Below the pieces are notes generated by a model that saw nothing but the letters and a program-made list of their open reading frames with translations, was not told the DNA's origin and searched no databases. This document shows, piece after piece, positions 1 through 12,262 of a stretch of DNA of 64,000 nt. How positions within the stretch are numbered: the first letter of the stretch is position 1; every line of letters begins with the position of its first letter. Source of the DNA: Trifolium pratense (lineage: Eukaryota > Streptophyta > Magnoliopsida > Fabales > Fabaceae); the NCBI RefSeq assembly GCF_020283565.1, contig NC_060062.1, forward strand, positions 4,129,322 to 4,193,321, given 5' to 3'. A program made the position numbers and the translations under genes.

Positions 1-27
1 AATCCTTTGGAAAATGGTGGTTTGAAC

Positions 28-3000
28 CTGCAAAATGCTTTGGGTGGCACAGTCATCACCTAAAGGCTTCAAGCAAATGTCACTCAGAGATACAAATAAA
101 CCAGAATAATTTGCACGAATTCCATCGACCTGTCAGATCAATGAATAGAAAATTTGTAATAAAGCCCCACTACATTGAAACACCTTATTCAAAGTATAGC
201 AAATTGAAAGAACCGAAAATAAAATACCTTTTCCTGTATTTCAAAAAGCAATTCAATATTGTCTTCTGTTATGATACTTGGTGGCTTACCATGCTCAGAT
301 TCAGGGATTGTTGCTAATATGAGCTGAAAATTAAGAGAGAATCATAGCAAGAAATGAAAGGAAATGGACAGAAAAAACACAAAAAAAAAAAAAGAAAGAA
401 AATCTCATTAAATGAGGTTAACGGCATGGATCAAACATTACTGTAACATCATATTATGAATAATGTCCAATGCTTGAAAAAAGGGGAATTTCTTAATATA
501 AGTTTTGATTCTAATATGTAGACCAAGGTCACATTACGTTGATGGTGTATAAATTCTATTAGCTACTATGTTAAATTACTAATGAGAGAAAATAATAACT
601 GAAAAGTGTAAAATATGAAATCAGCTATACAAATAAGAGGAAATAATTTTATAAAATAACGTTGATCACCCTATAATAGAGCAAATCTATTGCTCCTAGC
701 TTGCAAGTAAGATCTTAAAACCATGATATGATAATTCCTTGGTGAATACATTTACCAATTGAAGCCTGAAAGGAAGTATGTTGTAGCTAGAACACCATCA
801 TCTAATATCTTCTTGATGAAGAGTTAGCCTAAGTCTATCTTTATATGATTTGTCCTATTATGTTGAACCAGGTTGTGTGCAACGCTAATGGCAGATTTAT
901 CGTCACAAAATAGAAGCCTGAAAGGACGTATTATGTTGAACCGTGATATGATAATTCCTTGGTGAATACATTTACCAATTGAAGCCTGAAATGATGTATG
1001 TTGTAGCTAGAACACCATCATCTAATATCTTCTTGATGAAGAGTTAGCCTAAGTCTATCTTTATATGATTTGTCCTATTATGTTGAACCAGGTTGTGTGC
1101 AACGCTAATGGCAGATTTATCGTCACAAAATAGAAGCCTGAAAGGATGTATTATGTTGAACCGTGATATGATAATTCCTTGGTGAATACATTTACCAATT
1201 GAAGCCTGAAAGGATGTATGTTGTAGCTAGAACACCATCATCTAATATCTTCTTGATGAAGAGTTAGCCTAAGTCTATCTTTATATGATTTGTCCTATTA
1301 TGTTGAACCAGGTTGTGTGCAACGCTAATGGCAGATTTATCGTCACAAAATAGAAATGATGGTAAAGACAAAACATGCAAATGGTTGCACGTGCTAGATA
1401 GAGGTTTTCTATCGACTTACTCTAGAGACAGCTTAGATATCAGTAACAAAAGAAAAGTAAAAGAAATTATAAGCACTACTGAAACCTGTTCGATTCTGTA
1501 GAATGGAGCCAGATGGCTATCAAAAAAATCTTTCTCTTCTGCTGCCTTACTTCCAGGACCTACCCATAACTGAAATACAAACATGACCAACACGTTTAGA
1601 TAGGAATAAATGTCATTATCAAAAAAAAAACAAAAAAAACAAACAGACAGCATTACAGCACGGTCAATACAACACGTTGGATAGGTTCTGCTTTGATACC
1701 ATGTTAAAATTTGGGTTTGGGTCCAACTCAACCCCTACAAAACCAATTTGTAAGATGAAGATTGCCCACCACTTATAAATACTAGTTCAAGTCATATCTC
1801 ATCCAATATGAGACTTCTCAACAGACAAGAATGTATACAAAAAGACCAAGTAGACAGAAAGGATGTTATCTACAGGAATTGGGAATACACCCTTGCAGTG
1901 ATATTTTATCCTTCGTGAAAACTTTTTCTTTGTATTCTAATAAAAGTATAGGTTTGGCAGTGTAAAATTATTTAATCTGCTGGAGCTGGTATGCAAAATG
2001 TGCTTACCATTTCAGCATTTGTTTCAACAACCAATACAAACATGTCTAATAGGAGATTAACAAATATGAACCAGGGTAATACTAAGAGACCAGAAAGAAA
2101 AAGAACGCATTATTCTGCTAATGGGAACAAGCTAGAAAACTTAAACATATAACAGTTACAGGAAAACAAAACTAGATTGCGCTTTGTGGAGATGCAATAA
2201 ATGAAATATGATACCTTTTCAGGTCGTGTCTCCACCTCGAAACGAATCAGACCCAAACAAAGTAGAAGAACAATTGCCAATGAGGAACAAAGAACAGTAT
2301 TGGGCCTTCTAGCAGCCCATCTTCCATAAGTTCTGGATGCAAAAACAAAATATTAATCAATGATTAAGAAATTGTAAACCTAACAAGTGCTAAAGCTACA
2401 GACCTGTAAAATCTTGACAAACATCCTTGAACAAAAGAAAATTGCATTTCATGCTGCTTTTCCGGATCCATCACTTCCACCTTTTGTTTGTCAACAAAGT
2501 CAACGGTACGATAGAGTAATAAATAATACTAAATATACATCTTTGAATATAGCACATTATACAGCATGTAAATCATTTAATTCTAGCACGTCATGTAGAA
2601 AACAAAAGTGACTAATTAAAAAACATAATATCAAAAATAAAGGCTGATCTAATGGATAAAACAAGAAAACATGATGGGATTAGTTTATTAAAGAAATATA
2701 TTGCCAAAAAGCATCACTATTTCAGCATTAACAACATGTTGAAATAGCACTACAATAAACTGAGAATCCAACTGAATTTGGACATGGATATGGACATCCA
2801 ATTCACCAACCGTATTTACAAAAGCATATAACACAACCCTGTTTTAAAATCTGAAATGGGCCAGACCCAGTTAAAATTTATTGCAAATATCCAGTTTTCA
2901 AAATATGGTTGTGGTCTGGACCTTGTAACTGGTTATTTTGTGTACCATTACTTGCAGCTGTGGATTGATGATTAGGAGGTACAGGAACCAATGACCGGGT

Positions 3001-5462
3001 TTCATTTTCAATCTTCACGGAACCATTGAGGGCTTGATAAAGTTTGTTAGACAACTGCCAGTTCGATTCATGAGTGAGAAGTGTAGGACAAAGTCATGTC
3101 AAATTCTGGGAGTATTTGTGTCGGACTGGTTGACCTAATCTAATAGAAGGATAATGAAAATGCACTATTTAAAGCCAAAGGCAAATTTCAAATGATTTTG
3201 AAGTTATAGTTTACATATGGACACAATCAGAAAAAATATTTACACGAAGCCACCAATAATATCAAGTGATAGCCTATAAGTATCGGTTTAGCTAGTAAGG
3301 ATCAAAGCACTTAACAACAAAAAAAAAAATTATATTTGCTTCAAGCTTCTCACAATTTGTCAACGGTAACAATTTGCGGAGCCTTTTGGCATACTTTGGT
3401 ATAGCCTTAGGGTAGTCTCCTCTTCCTTAGACATTTTCCAATAAGAATTTAGAGAAGTATACATAATTCATATGCCTTAACCTGACAACTTAAGATTTTT
3501 GGATAGTTGGGTGGTGTTATGGTATATAAGAGTCTTTAAGGTGCCCAAAGAACTTTTGCATGAGGGAATGGGGATCTGTAAATTATATTAAGATAAATAT
3601 AAATCCATGCATACCATCACCCAAACAGTTTAAACTTTAGGATAGTTGGTATCCACAAAACTAATAGTAATAATAAATTGAATCATTCTGACTCCCAAAC
3701 ATACATATATTTATACAACACAGGCTTAAGTGTGTACCTCTTCAGGATGAGTTTCGTCCCTTTGGATGTTAGTAACACTACTTCTTTCATCACCCATATC
3801 ATTCAGCAATGGTTCCACATTGGAGCCAACTCTCCTCTCCTGTCTTTTCCTTTGCAGCAACACCCATCCAAACAACACAAAAACCAATAGAATATACAAG
3901 AGAGCTAATGAAAAATCCACACATCTGACCTGTAGTATTATTATACAAAACATGACATACATTAAAAGGTAAACCAACTTTTAAGAAAGAAAGCAGTACA
4001 TTAAATTTATCTAGTCTTGAAGTGAATGAAATTAATCAAGAAAACTAATCAATTCTATAGTTTCAACCTTCAGAGATCCCATTCCAATGGAACAGGGATC
4101 TTTTCTGGGTGGTGAAGGTTCTGGATCCAAACAGACAGGAGATGAAGGACAATCGCCGCAGGAGCAGCCAAGTGAAGTGTCATTACATGAATAGACAGAT
4201 GCATTCATAGGTTTCATAGGAGATGATTCAGGAATGGTTGTCTTAAACTGTATAGAATAAGGTGAACCAGGAAAACCAAGAGGCACTTTTGCTCCAAGAA
4301 ATGCAAGCCACTCTGGCATGGTTAATCAAAAATAAATTGCATAAGCACATAAAGAGCATGTATAATTCAAGCATATACATGGAAAATAAATGTTATAATG
4401 GCATGCAAACATGGTTTAAAAAGCAGCTGCTTACTACCAAGGTTCCGACAATAGCAACTAACAAATGGTACGATCACTTGTTTAACAGAGTTAATGTAAT
4501 TTATTTGTATAATAAATCGAAGCATGTTATAATGAATGAATGACCTTGATAAGTGTTAGCTCCACCCCCAACAAAATCTATGGCCCTTGTATTCATGGTC
4601 CCAAATTTGACGTCCTTACAGGATTGATATAAAGCTTCTCCAAAATTTTGAGTGACATAAAAATCAATACCATCGACAGTCTTATTACCATTAGCCTGAA
4701 ATGAACATAAGATGATGGATACGAAATTACAACTATAGTGTGTAGGTAATAATTCATAAGAATAAATGACACACAGTATTTACCTGAGAAACAGAAGTGA
4801 CATTGATGAAGAGACTCTGATTAGGAGAGCAAGAGAGTTCACAGAAAAGATTTAGAAAGTTTCTCAAGCAAGCAGGACAGCCAACTAAAATGGGTACTGC
4901 CTGTTGAACCTGTACTCTTAATGTGTCAAACTGTTGCTCCGTACAACAAACGTTGCCGTTTAAGGAAGGACACAGACTTTGAATTTTATCAGAAAATAGA
5001 TCAGCAGGCTTGACAGAAGGAGAAGGATAAGGGCAATTAAGAACTTTGCCATCACTGCGTTGACCACAAATATCATACATTGCGCAGTATTCTTCCGAAT
5101 GGATGGCCCTAAACAGAAAGATAAGTTTCAATTTGTGGAATGAATGAATGAATAAAATTAAAATGAAATTAAGAATGGATGATCTTACATTGGGGTTTGG
5201 GCGGTGGTGAGAGTAGAGAGTATAAGCAACTGAATGATTAAGATTAACATAGATAGATGATAGTTAGTAAGTAGATTATAAATTAAGAAGAAGATGAAGA
5301 TGAAATCAAAAACAACAACAACAACTAAGTAAGTAAGTAAGTAAGTAAAAGGAAGGAATTGAAATTAAGAAGATGAAGTTGAAGTTATGGATTTCTTACC
5401 TGTAATAGAAAAATGATTCCGATACGAAAACCCATAATTTTCATACTAGTATTCATTTTCAT
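28..5462 (-). CDS. NPC1: NPC1-type sterol transporter, 5' part (11 exons, runs off left edge)
   Basis: Membrane protein of the Niemann-Pick C1 family, which moves sterols across endolysosomal or vacuolar membranes. I assembled exons at 5462-5400, 5229-5189, 5108-4784, 4695-4545, 4312-4068, 3929-3738, 2480-2404, 2332-2215, 1569-1486, 323-228 and 129-28. Each is flanked by AG/GT and all join in frame, giving 498 codons. The ATG at 5462 opens a signal peptide (MKMNTSMKIM, then a hydrophobic stretch ending near TTAQ). The Cys-rich N-terminal sterol-binding domain follows (EEYCAMYDICG; VGCPACLRNFLNLFCELSCSP). Exon 6 carries a transmembrane helix (LLYILLVFVLFGW) and exon 8 a second one. Exons 9-11 hold family-diagnostic strings LWVGPGSKAAEEK, FYRIEQ, LILATIPES and DICLKPLGDDCATQS. 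The sterol-sensing domain and C-terminus must lie left of the window. Exon 7 uses an AAAAG acceptor and is the least certain. Confidence 0.93.
721..1355 (-). repeat. Triplicated 220-bp relic of a Ty1/copia RNase H region
   Basis: Three direct copies with a 220-bp period start at 721, 941 and 1161; the third stops near 1355. They lie in the NPC1 intron between exons at 1486 and 323. Read on the minus strand, each copy gives a decayed copia RNase H tail: DDKSAISVAHNLVQHNRT, then a region resembling FIKKILDDG and YIPSG, broken by stops. Copies differ at only a few bases, so the tandem expansion is younger than the decay of the coding sequence. Confidence 0.85.
1688..1823 (-). mobile_element. Short LTR with adjacent primer-binding site (TRIM-like relic)
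   Basis: On the minus strand a roughly 122-bp LTR runs from TGTTGAGAAG (1823) to TTTTAACA (1702). A TGGTATCAAAGCAG sequence follows directly at 1701-1688, the plant initiator-Met-tRNA type primer-binding site. No second LTR was found nearby, so it looks like a 5' fragment. It sits in the NPC1 intron between exons 8 and 9. It resembles the element at 17752-18107. Confidence 0.7.
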
Positions 5463-5676
5463 TTTCTGTTTTCTTCGTTCGGTTTTATTTAGATTAGATT
5501 AGATGAGATGAAGAAGGAAACTCATGAAACTGAACAAGCAACCAACCAACCAACCAACCAACAAGTTACAAGTTACAACACAGTGAGTCACAGACGCGGA
5601 CGGACGGTTTACACAACCAAAAACCGAATAAGTAAGGAAGGACCTAAACTTTTATTATTGCCTAATTTTTTTAATA

Positions 5677-5756
5677 ATTTTTTTTTTTATAATTAACCGG
5701 GGATCGAACCCAAGACTTATAGCGTATTATCCAAACTCCACTAGACCAAAGTGGCT
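5677..5756 (-). mobile_element. 80-bp tRNA-derived mini-SINE with 14-bp target duplication
   Basis: Flanked by perfect copies of TAATTTTTTTAATA at 5663-5676 and 5757-5770. On the minus strand it has a pol III A-box-like TGGTCTAGTGG, then a B box GGTTCGATCCCC, then a short AT stretch and an A-tail. Long target duplication, internal pol III boxes and A-tail together indicate a LINE-mobilised SINE or tRNA retropseudogene. It lies about 200 bp upstream of the NPC1 start. A relative is at 19896-19984. Confidence 0.8.
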
Positions 5757-5770
5757 TAATTTTTTTAATA

Positions 5771-7362
5771 CAGTAACATACAAAGTTTCCAGCACTGTCA
5801 TTAATCGATAATTAATTTCCGTTGATGAATTTGGAAAATATTAAAAAAAATTATTCTTTTTCTTTTTAATTGGATTTTTTTCATATACATAATCAAATCA
5901 AACTATAGTAATAATACTTAAATGGCACAAGCACAACACTCTTACAACATTGATTAATTCGTTATTTTAATAATTTTCTTCCTCTTAAAATATGCACTAG
6001 AAAAATGTTGAACCGAATAAAATAATTTGAAGGAAACAATGTTAGATTTATTTATTTTTAACTAATGAAGGGAACTATGTTAAATTAAATATTACTAACT
6101 TCGTTGTTGAATTTATAACTCTTTTAGTAAATCACGAAAATTAAGAAAGTTAATTGTAATATTAAATTTTTGTATATTGCCATAGTTGATATGGTTTCAA
6201 AAAAATGTAGTCCTTCAAGAGAGAATTAATTAATGTTCATATTGGTTTCTTTTACAAATAGTGTATTATATATACATATAAGGGATCAAATTATTCTCGT
6301 GTAACATTTAAGTAACATTATACCGTTAAATAAAGCTTTAACGAATACAAATTTTATAAAATTCACTGATAAATTAAAAGTTTATATCATATAAATCATC
6401 GACATTAAATTTTATGGTTACACCTATAGAAAATGGAAGTGTAATTGGAGTATCAGCTTCAAATATTGCAGACAAAATATTTTTAGTTAAACAAACTAAG
6501 CATCGAGAAGTAAAACCTTGTATAAACAAACTATGTTAGGTCTTTTGTGTTTGGCATCACAAAAGTCATAGGTAAAGTTCACTTTGATTTCATATAAGCT
6601 ATCTATATAACAAGAAGATAACATCAACAATCATTTGTTAGTTACTCAATCTCATTCTATCAAAAGAACAAGTTTGTGTTTATTGTAGATTATAATTTAA
6701 TCTCAACATGTTTTGTTGGAACCCGAAAATGCAATTATACAGAAATATGTGTTTATTGATTGAAAATGGAACAAAAGCTTTTACAACAATAAATAGCAAC
6801 CAATGTTGTTTAAGAGCTTCCTCCACCTTTATTCAGTCACAAAAGGGGTATAAAATATTGTCAATCATCTGTTTCATGAAGCAAGATTAATTTCAGAAAG
6901 TAAAAAATAAAATTGATTGCCTTAATTAGATTATTAGATCAACATCAACCGATAATATGATCTCGAAAACACCAACAAACATATATTTGTTGGTGTTCAT
7001 AGGTAGGGGTGGACACCAACCCACGACCCGGCCATGAACTGCATAATCCAAACCGAGTTTTGGTGAAACAGGTTGGTTTAAACTGGTTTTGCTTTTTAAA
7101 AAAGGTAAAATTCGAGTTTTGAAGGGTTGATTCGGTCGGGTTCAGATGACAAAATATGACTCACCTAAACTCAAACCCGGCCAATATTGTTACTTTATTA
7201 TTTATTTACTACTTAATTTATTATTATATGGGATTCCTTATTATATGCCAACAACTTACCTTCTATCTCGTCAAATCCAAGCCTTGAGACCCACAATCTT
7301 TTTTTGATTTTGTTGGGCTTTTGTCTATTGGCTACATTTTGCAAAAACATCATTTAGTCAAT
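5771..7362. other. Intergenic, no gene recognised
   Basis: AT-rich sequence with only short spurious reading frames. Around 7005-7190 there is G/C-patterned sequence (GGGGTGGACACC, repeated CCCGG-like words) that resembles a decayed hAT-type MITE, but I could not find its right end. Confidence 0.5.
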
Positions 7363-8228
7363 TGTTGAGACAGATGTGCATACATGTGGAACAACACCTG
7401 TGTAGTCTGACTGCGCACCTAAAGGCGTTATATTTTTGTATTTAGTCTTTCGAAGATTTGCTTGAAGAATTGTTTTGTGCTAACTTATAAAACAAGGCAC
7501 ACGTGGTTTATTAAGCTTCTAAAAAGCAGTCGAACCCTAGTTCTATTTTCTAAAGGAATGAAATAACTTTAGAAAATATATTTGATTTAAAAATATATAT
7601 GCTGCAGCCGCAAGTTTTGAAGACCTAATTCTGTCTTGAAACCCAAGTTATTTCATAGCTATAAATACAAAGACAAACATATGGTTCGGAGTATCTAAAA
7701 CCGAGTTATTACAAAGCGTGTGTCTTACGGTTTTAGTGTGTTATTTGTTAATTGTGAGTCTTTCTTGTATCTCCTTGATGCAAGTTTAGGACTGGGTTTA
7801 TTGAGTTGTAACTGTGAAGTACTCCTAAGCTTCTAAGTACGGAGTTAGTTTGTGTTTAATTCACTCGAGAGCTTTTAAGCGAGAGTGAGGTCTAGTTTCA
7901 TGGGAGGATGTCTCCATCATTGGTCCTTATTGTATTGATAACAACGCTGCTCGTGTTGTTAGAGGGAATTGAGACGGTATCTCATATCCAGGAGTTCCTA
8001 GGTAGGATTAGCACGTGTAATGTCTAGGTGATAAGTCGTAAACCGAGGTGTTTGCTGGGGGATTTGAACTAGAACTGTTATAGTGGATTCATTCTTGGAT
8101 TGGTATCCCCAAAGTAGGTGATGTTGCACTGAACTGGATTAACAAATCACTCGTGTTATTTACTTTTTTTGTCATATTTATTATTAGTGTTTTGTGTGCA
8201 GACAAGTATTGACACACTTTGCTCAACA
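7363..8228 (+). mobile_element. Probable solo LTR of a Ty1/copia (SIRE/Maximus-like) element
   Basis: An 866-bp block starts TGTTGAGACAG and ends CTCAACA, the usual TG...CA form. It carries a TATA-like ATAAATAC near 7660 and long non-coding leader-type sequence. No primer-binding site or coding sequence follows, so I read it as a solo LTR. I found no clean target duplication (TCAAT on the left, CATGT on the right). The family name is recalled, not searched. Confidence 0.6.
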
Positions 8229-9303
8229 CATGTCCATTATTAAGTCAAAAACCTACTGTGATGTTTGCAATTGGATTGAGATCATTATTTAAAATTTTGG
8301 TATCATTATTGAAAGGGTCGTCTCGGTACACAACTGTGTTAAACAAAACAGCGACAAAAAAAATCGGCAAACCCATGCAAATCATTTCCCTCCGTAGTCA
8401 TAACATCTGGGGACAGAAAAAAAACAAATCCTTGTCCCTGATACTTAGAATCTGTGGTTTTGGTGATCAGAAAAACGAAGTCATAGTTTGAAAAAAAAAA
8501 AAAAAAACTGAAATTTTGAAAATTGACATTTTAAAAACAAGAGCACCACTGCTCTGTGTGTTGTTTTCAAGAGGAGGAGTTTTAGGCTGCTCCAAACAAA
8601 TCACTCCTGGCAAATGAGGAGGAGTAGATGCACCACCGCTCAAAATACATATAGTCCATATATTTTTTTATCAAAAGTCGGAATGCTTAAAATAAGACTT
8701 GAAACAACTGAGAGCAAACAAAAAATAGTAAACATTAAAAATATAAGCTTCATGTTTTCTAAGTTCTGAAATGCAAGTGAAAGAAGAGAAATATGAAGAT
8801 TTAGAAATATAGAAGAAGTTATTAACAAATGATGTGAAAATTGAATTGATAAAACTGTAGTTTCTTCTGGGTTGTCTGTTATTGAGGCGACAAGTTTTAT
8901 CTCCCAAAAATGGGTGCTACACAGGTAAGAATATGTTTATTTTTCCGTCAGATAATCAATTTTTTGTTGTGTTTCTTCATTCAACAATTAGATAGAAACA
9001 AAACACTTATTTTCACTAAAGTCAAGCTGGTCATGAGACCAAATAAATTCTCATTCAAATAGCTTGAAATCAAACACATAATAGATTCTCTATTTTCTCC
9101 ACAATAGCAACTTAATGTTATTGTTGAAGTTTAGAGTAAAGAATATGATGCTTTGATTAGCCTGATAAGTTACAAGCAGTAAATGCTATCAATTATTATA
9201 GTGCTTTTATAAAATGTATCTACAAAAACTACCAACTGGCTACTGCATATACTCGGATCAGGCCGCAGTAACACCAACAAGAGCCTACTCTTGTTGTTAC
9301 TTT
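8229..9303. other. Intergenic, no gene recognised
   Basis: Short frames only, none with a recognisable domain. A small A-tract lies near 8490. The left end of the tandem kinase duplication begins at 9304. Confidence 0.5.
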
Positions 9304-11679
9304 TCACAATCCTTATATAAGTTTGGAGCAAGTCTTCCATAGTAATAAGATTATGGTCATAAGTCTTAGGCACGCTCACAAACTCAAAAAAAATAAAAAT
9401 GTAGAGTTTATAGTTTGCGAGTGTGTCTAAGAGATTTATATATAGTCTTGTGACAATACAAGAATAATCCATGAGTTTGATCAAGATCCATAATGAATAT
9501 TTGGGATTTCTAATATAGAACTATAGGTACACGATACAATACAACGTGTTGATGAACTAACTAGGGGCATGCATATCAAATCCACAACTCACTAAAGCCA
9601 CCACAGAAATACAAAATGAACAACCAATATAGCCTCTTAATCATACCGGTCCATTAATTAATTCACATATAAATAGGATTAATGAATTAATTAATGATCA
9701 TCCCTAACCTCCATGGTTTTGTTTGTCGGAGCTTAAATTCCCTGCAACGTCTCCAAAACATCCTTCATGGACGGGCGCATTTTGGGCTTAGGTTCAAGAC
9801 ATTTTAAAGCCAGCTTAGCTATAGGAAATGCAGCTTTCATTGGATAGTTATCTTTCAAATGATCATCCATAACATTCTTCAATTTTTTTTTATCAAGTAG
9901 GTGTGGTTTGATCCAGTCTATTAGACTGTGATACCCAGTTGGACGGTCGGTATCAATGGATCGTTGGCCTGTGAGTATCTCAACCAAAACAACTCCAAAC
10001 CCATACACGTCGCTCTTTACATATAGATGCCCTGCATAGCATGTAATGTCAATTTCAATTTCAATCAAATTCAAATAGAAGTAGTAGCTAGTAGCTACTT
10101 TAACAATGAATTACTTATTTACTTACCTGTTTGCATATATTCAGGAGCTGCATAACCAGGTGTGCCCATTACAGTTGTTGATAAGTGGGATTGACTAGCT
10201 GAAGGACCCAACTTAGCAAGTCCAAAATCTGATATCTTTGCATTATAGGACTGCAGCAGCAGCATAATTTAATTAAAATTGAGGCCAATTAATTAAATTA
10301 ATACTATAAATAAACTATGAAGATTTGTAAATAAAACAGAATAGAATTGAACTGAAATGAACTGACCCCATCAAGCAGTATATTAGAGGCCTTGAAGTCT
10401 CGGTAAATAATTTCTCGATCGGATGTATGCAAGAAGGAAAGGCCAGCGGCTGCTCCAATTGCTATCTTAAGCCTGAGATCCCAGGGAAGTGGGTGAACAG
10501 AAGCACCCCTTCCAAAGAGATGATGTTCCAAACTGCCCCTCTGCAAGTATTCATAGACAAGAAGAAGTTCTGATTCCTCGTAACAATATCCCAACAGCTT
10601 AACAAGGTTAGGATGATAAAGCCGTCCTAGAAAATTTATTTCTGACTGCACAAAACACAAATACAAACCAATTAACCATTAATCAATCACCAAATTAATT
10701 AATCTGTGTCTATGATTGAATAGGGTGATCCATTTACGTACCTTCCACTCCTCGAGTCCTTGGTAGCTTTCGGAGTTCAATTTTTTGACGGCAACAGTAG
10801 TTCCACTACTATTCTTGGAATCAAGCCATCCCTTGTAAACTTTACCAAAACCTCCTTCACCAAGAAGTGTATCAGGTTTGAAATTCTTGGTAGCAGCCTT
10901 TAATTCAGCAAAAGTAAAGATCCTCAAATTAGAAGTAGGTAAGATCTGGCCACCAATTGAATAATCAGAAACTGAGGAGAAGTTGCTTCTACTTATGGAG
11001 GAAGATATATTACTGCTGCTTCCATTTCCAGAAGAAGTGGTAGAAACAGAATTGAAAGTAGTAGTTGTTGAAGCAGTGGTGGTGGTGGTGGTACTAATAC
11101 CATAGCTACCATAGCTTCCACTTGTGGTCTGAGAATGAGATATCCCTGCAGGTGTAACTACATACACATAGTAGAATAAATAATAAGGAGATTAATTAAT
11201 AATCAAATTATGAATGTTTGAGTACAATGTTGAATTGTTACCAGTTCCAGTTGGAGTTGGATCTTTAGGTGGATAACTCCAGCAAATCCCCATTGAATTG
11301 TATAATTGCAACAATAAGAAGAAGAAGAGGTTAATTAGAGCAGCAGGGTGGTGTATTTGTTTGAATTTCAACAAGTTCCACTTTTGCTCTCCAATCAATC
11401 AAACCATTATTTCTTCTTTCTTTTCTTCTTGTTACGTGCTTTTTATTCTTGCTCTTATCTTTTTTTTATTTTTTAATTAATAATAATATATTACTTTTGC
11501 TGCTTTTTCTTTCTTGTCCAGTTCAATAATGAATGAAAGATAGCTTTTCCTCTTCTTCCACTAATTATTTGCTCGATATATGCGTATGCATGCGTGTATA
11601 GTATTTGTACGATGTACTACCATACATAGTGAATTACTACTACTAATACTACTACTAGTAAGGGAGGGACAAAAGAGTA
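9304..11679. repeat. Tandem duplication, unit A (kinase gene 1 with flanks)
   Basis: Matches 12177-15248 almost throughout, including introns, 3' flank and promoter. The left edge starts TCACAATCCTTATATAAG and the right edge ends GGGACAAAAGAGTA. The retained intron identity shows a recent direct DNA duplication. Unit A lacks the MITE found in unit B and so preserves the empty insertion site near 9390. Confidence 0.9.
9733..11293 (-). CDS. Receptor-like cytoplasmic kinase VII (CST/PIX13/PBL-like), copy 1
   Basis: Ser/Thr kinase without ectodomain, probably tethered to the plasma membrane. Exons 11293-11242, 11157-10742, 10645-10367, 10250-10127 and 10031-9733 join in frame to about 389 residues. 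The N-terminus MGIC is an N-myristoylation plus palmitoylation signature. A Ser/Thr-rich linker follows, then the kinase: [11 protein letters not shown] loop, VAVKKL lysine, [14 protein letters not shown] catalytic loop (RD type), SDFGLAKLG and GYAAPEY, ending with [14 protein letters not shown]. The stop directly after QGI is TAA where copy 2 has CAA, so this copy loses about 14 C-terminal residues but keeps the whole kinase core. Closest named relatives, from memory of the motif pattern, are Arabidopsis CST/CX32 and PIX13. Confidence 0.93.
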
Positions 11680-12183
11680 GGCAATGGATCTGTTTCTAAT
11701 AAAAGTGACAATGGATCTGCAAAAAGTGCTCCTAATAGTCCATTTGCAAGCAGTACTATCGGAAGTCCGCATAGGGACTTTGTAGATTCTGACATTCGAA
11801 AGACTTCTGGTGAAGATAACTCACCCCGTAATCAATATGCAGCACAAGAAACCCAAAGGTATGGCTTTTAAGATTTGCACACTAGTTTTCGAAATCATGG
11901 TCAAATTGTTCATTTGGATTTTACTGATCAACTATATTCTCTGTGCCTTTTTGAAGGTTGTGGTGATCATAATAATGATCAATAAAATGGTGAATGTTTA
12001 TAATCCCTTTGAACAATAGTATTGGAGTATGATCCGTGCTGCCCCATTTTTCTAATCGTATATCACATTAGGTCAAAGTAAAGTGTTGATGTGTGTTAGA
12101 GACCTGCTAACAGATTAGGCCTGTAAGAGATTTATTGATAATTGTTATCTGTAATATATTGTGCATCAAGAGAGAGTCACAAT
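11680..12183 (+). pseudogene. Copied fragment of EH1 exon 11 and intron 11 between the kinase copies
   Basis: Nearly identical to 31665-32234 of the EH1 gene at 24916-34686: the last 179 nt of exon 11, its GT splice donor, and about 390 nt of intron 11. About 65 bp of the source intron (around 31989-32052) are missing here. An intron is included, so the copy came from DNA, not mRNA. It lies exactly between duplication units A and B and shares TCACAAT with both sequences at its right edge. It cannot encode a functional protein. Confidence 0.93.
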
Positions 12184-12262
12184 CCTTATATAAGTTTGGA
12201 GAAAGTCTTCCATAGTCATAAGTCTTAGGCTTACGCACACTCACAAACTCAAAAAAACAAAA

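Noticed and set aside
5677..5756. Functional tRNA gene
   Set aside because: The boxes are tRNA-like, but the target duplications and A-tail show a retroposon and I could not fold a full cloverleaf.
11810..12019. 69-codon frame between the kinase genes as a small gene
   Set aside because: It is an out-of-frame reading of the copied EH1 exon and intron.
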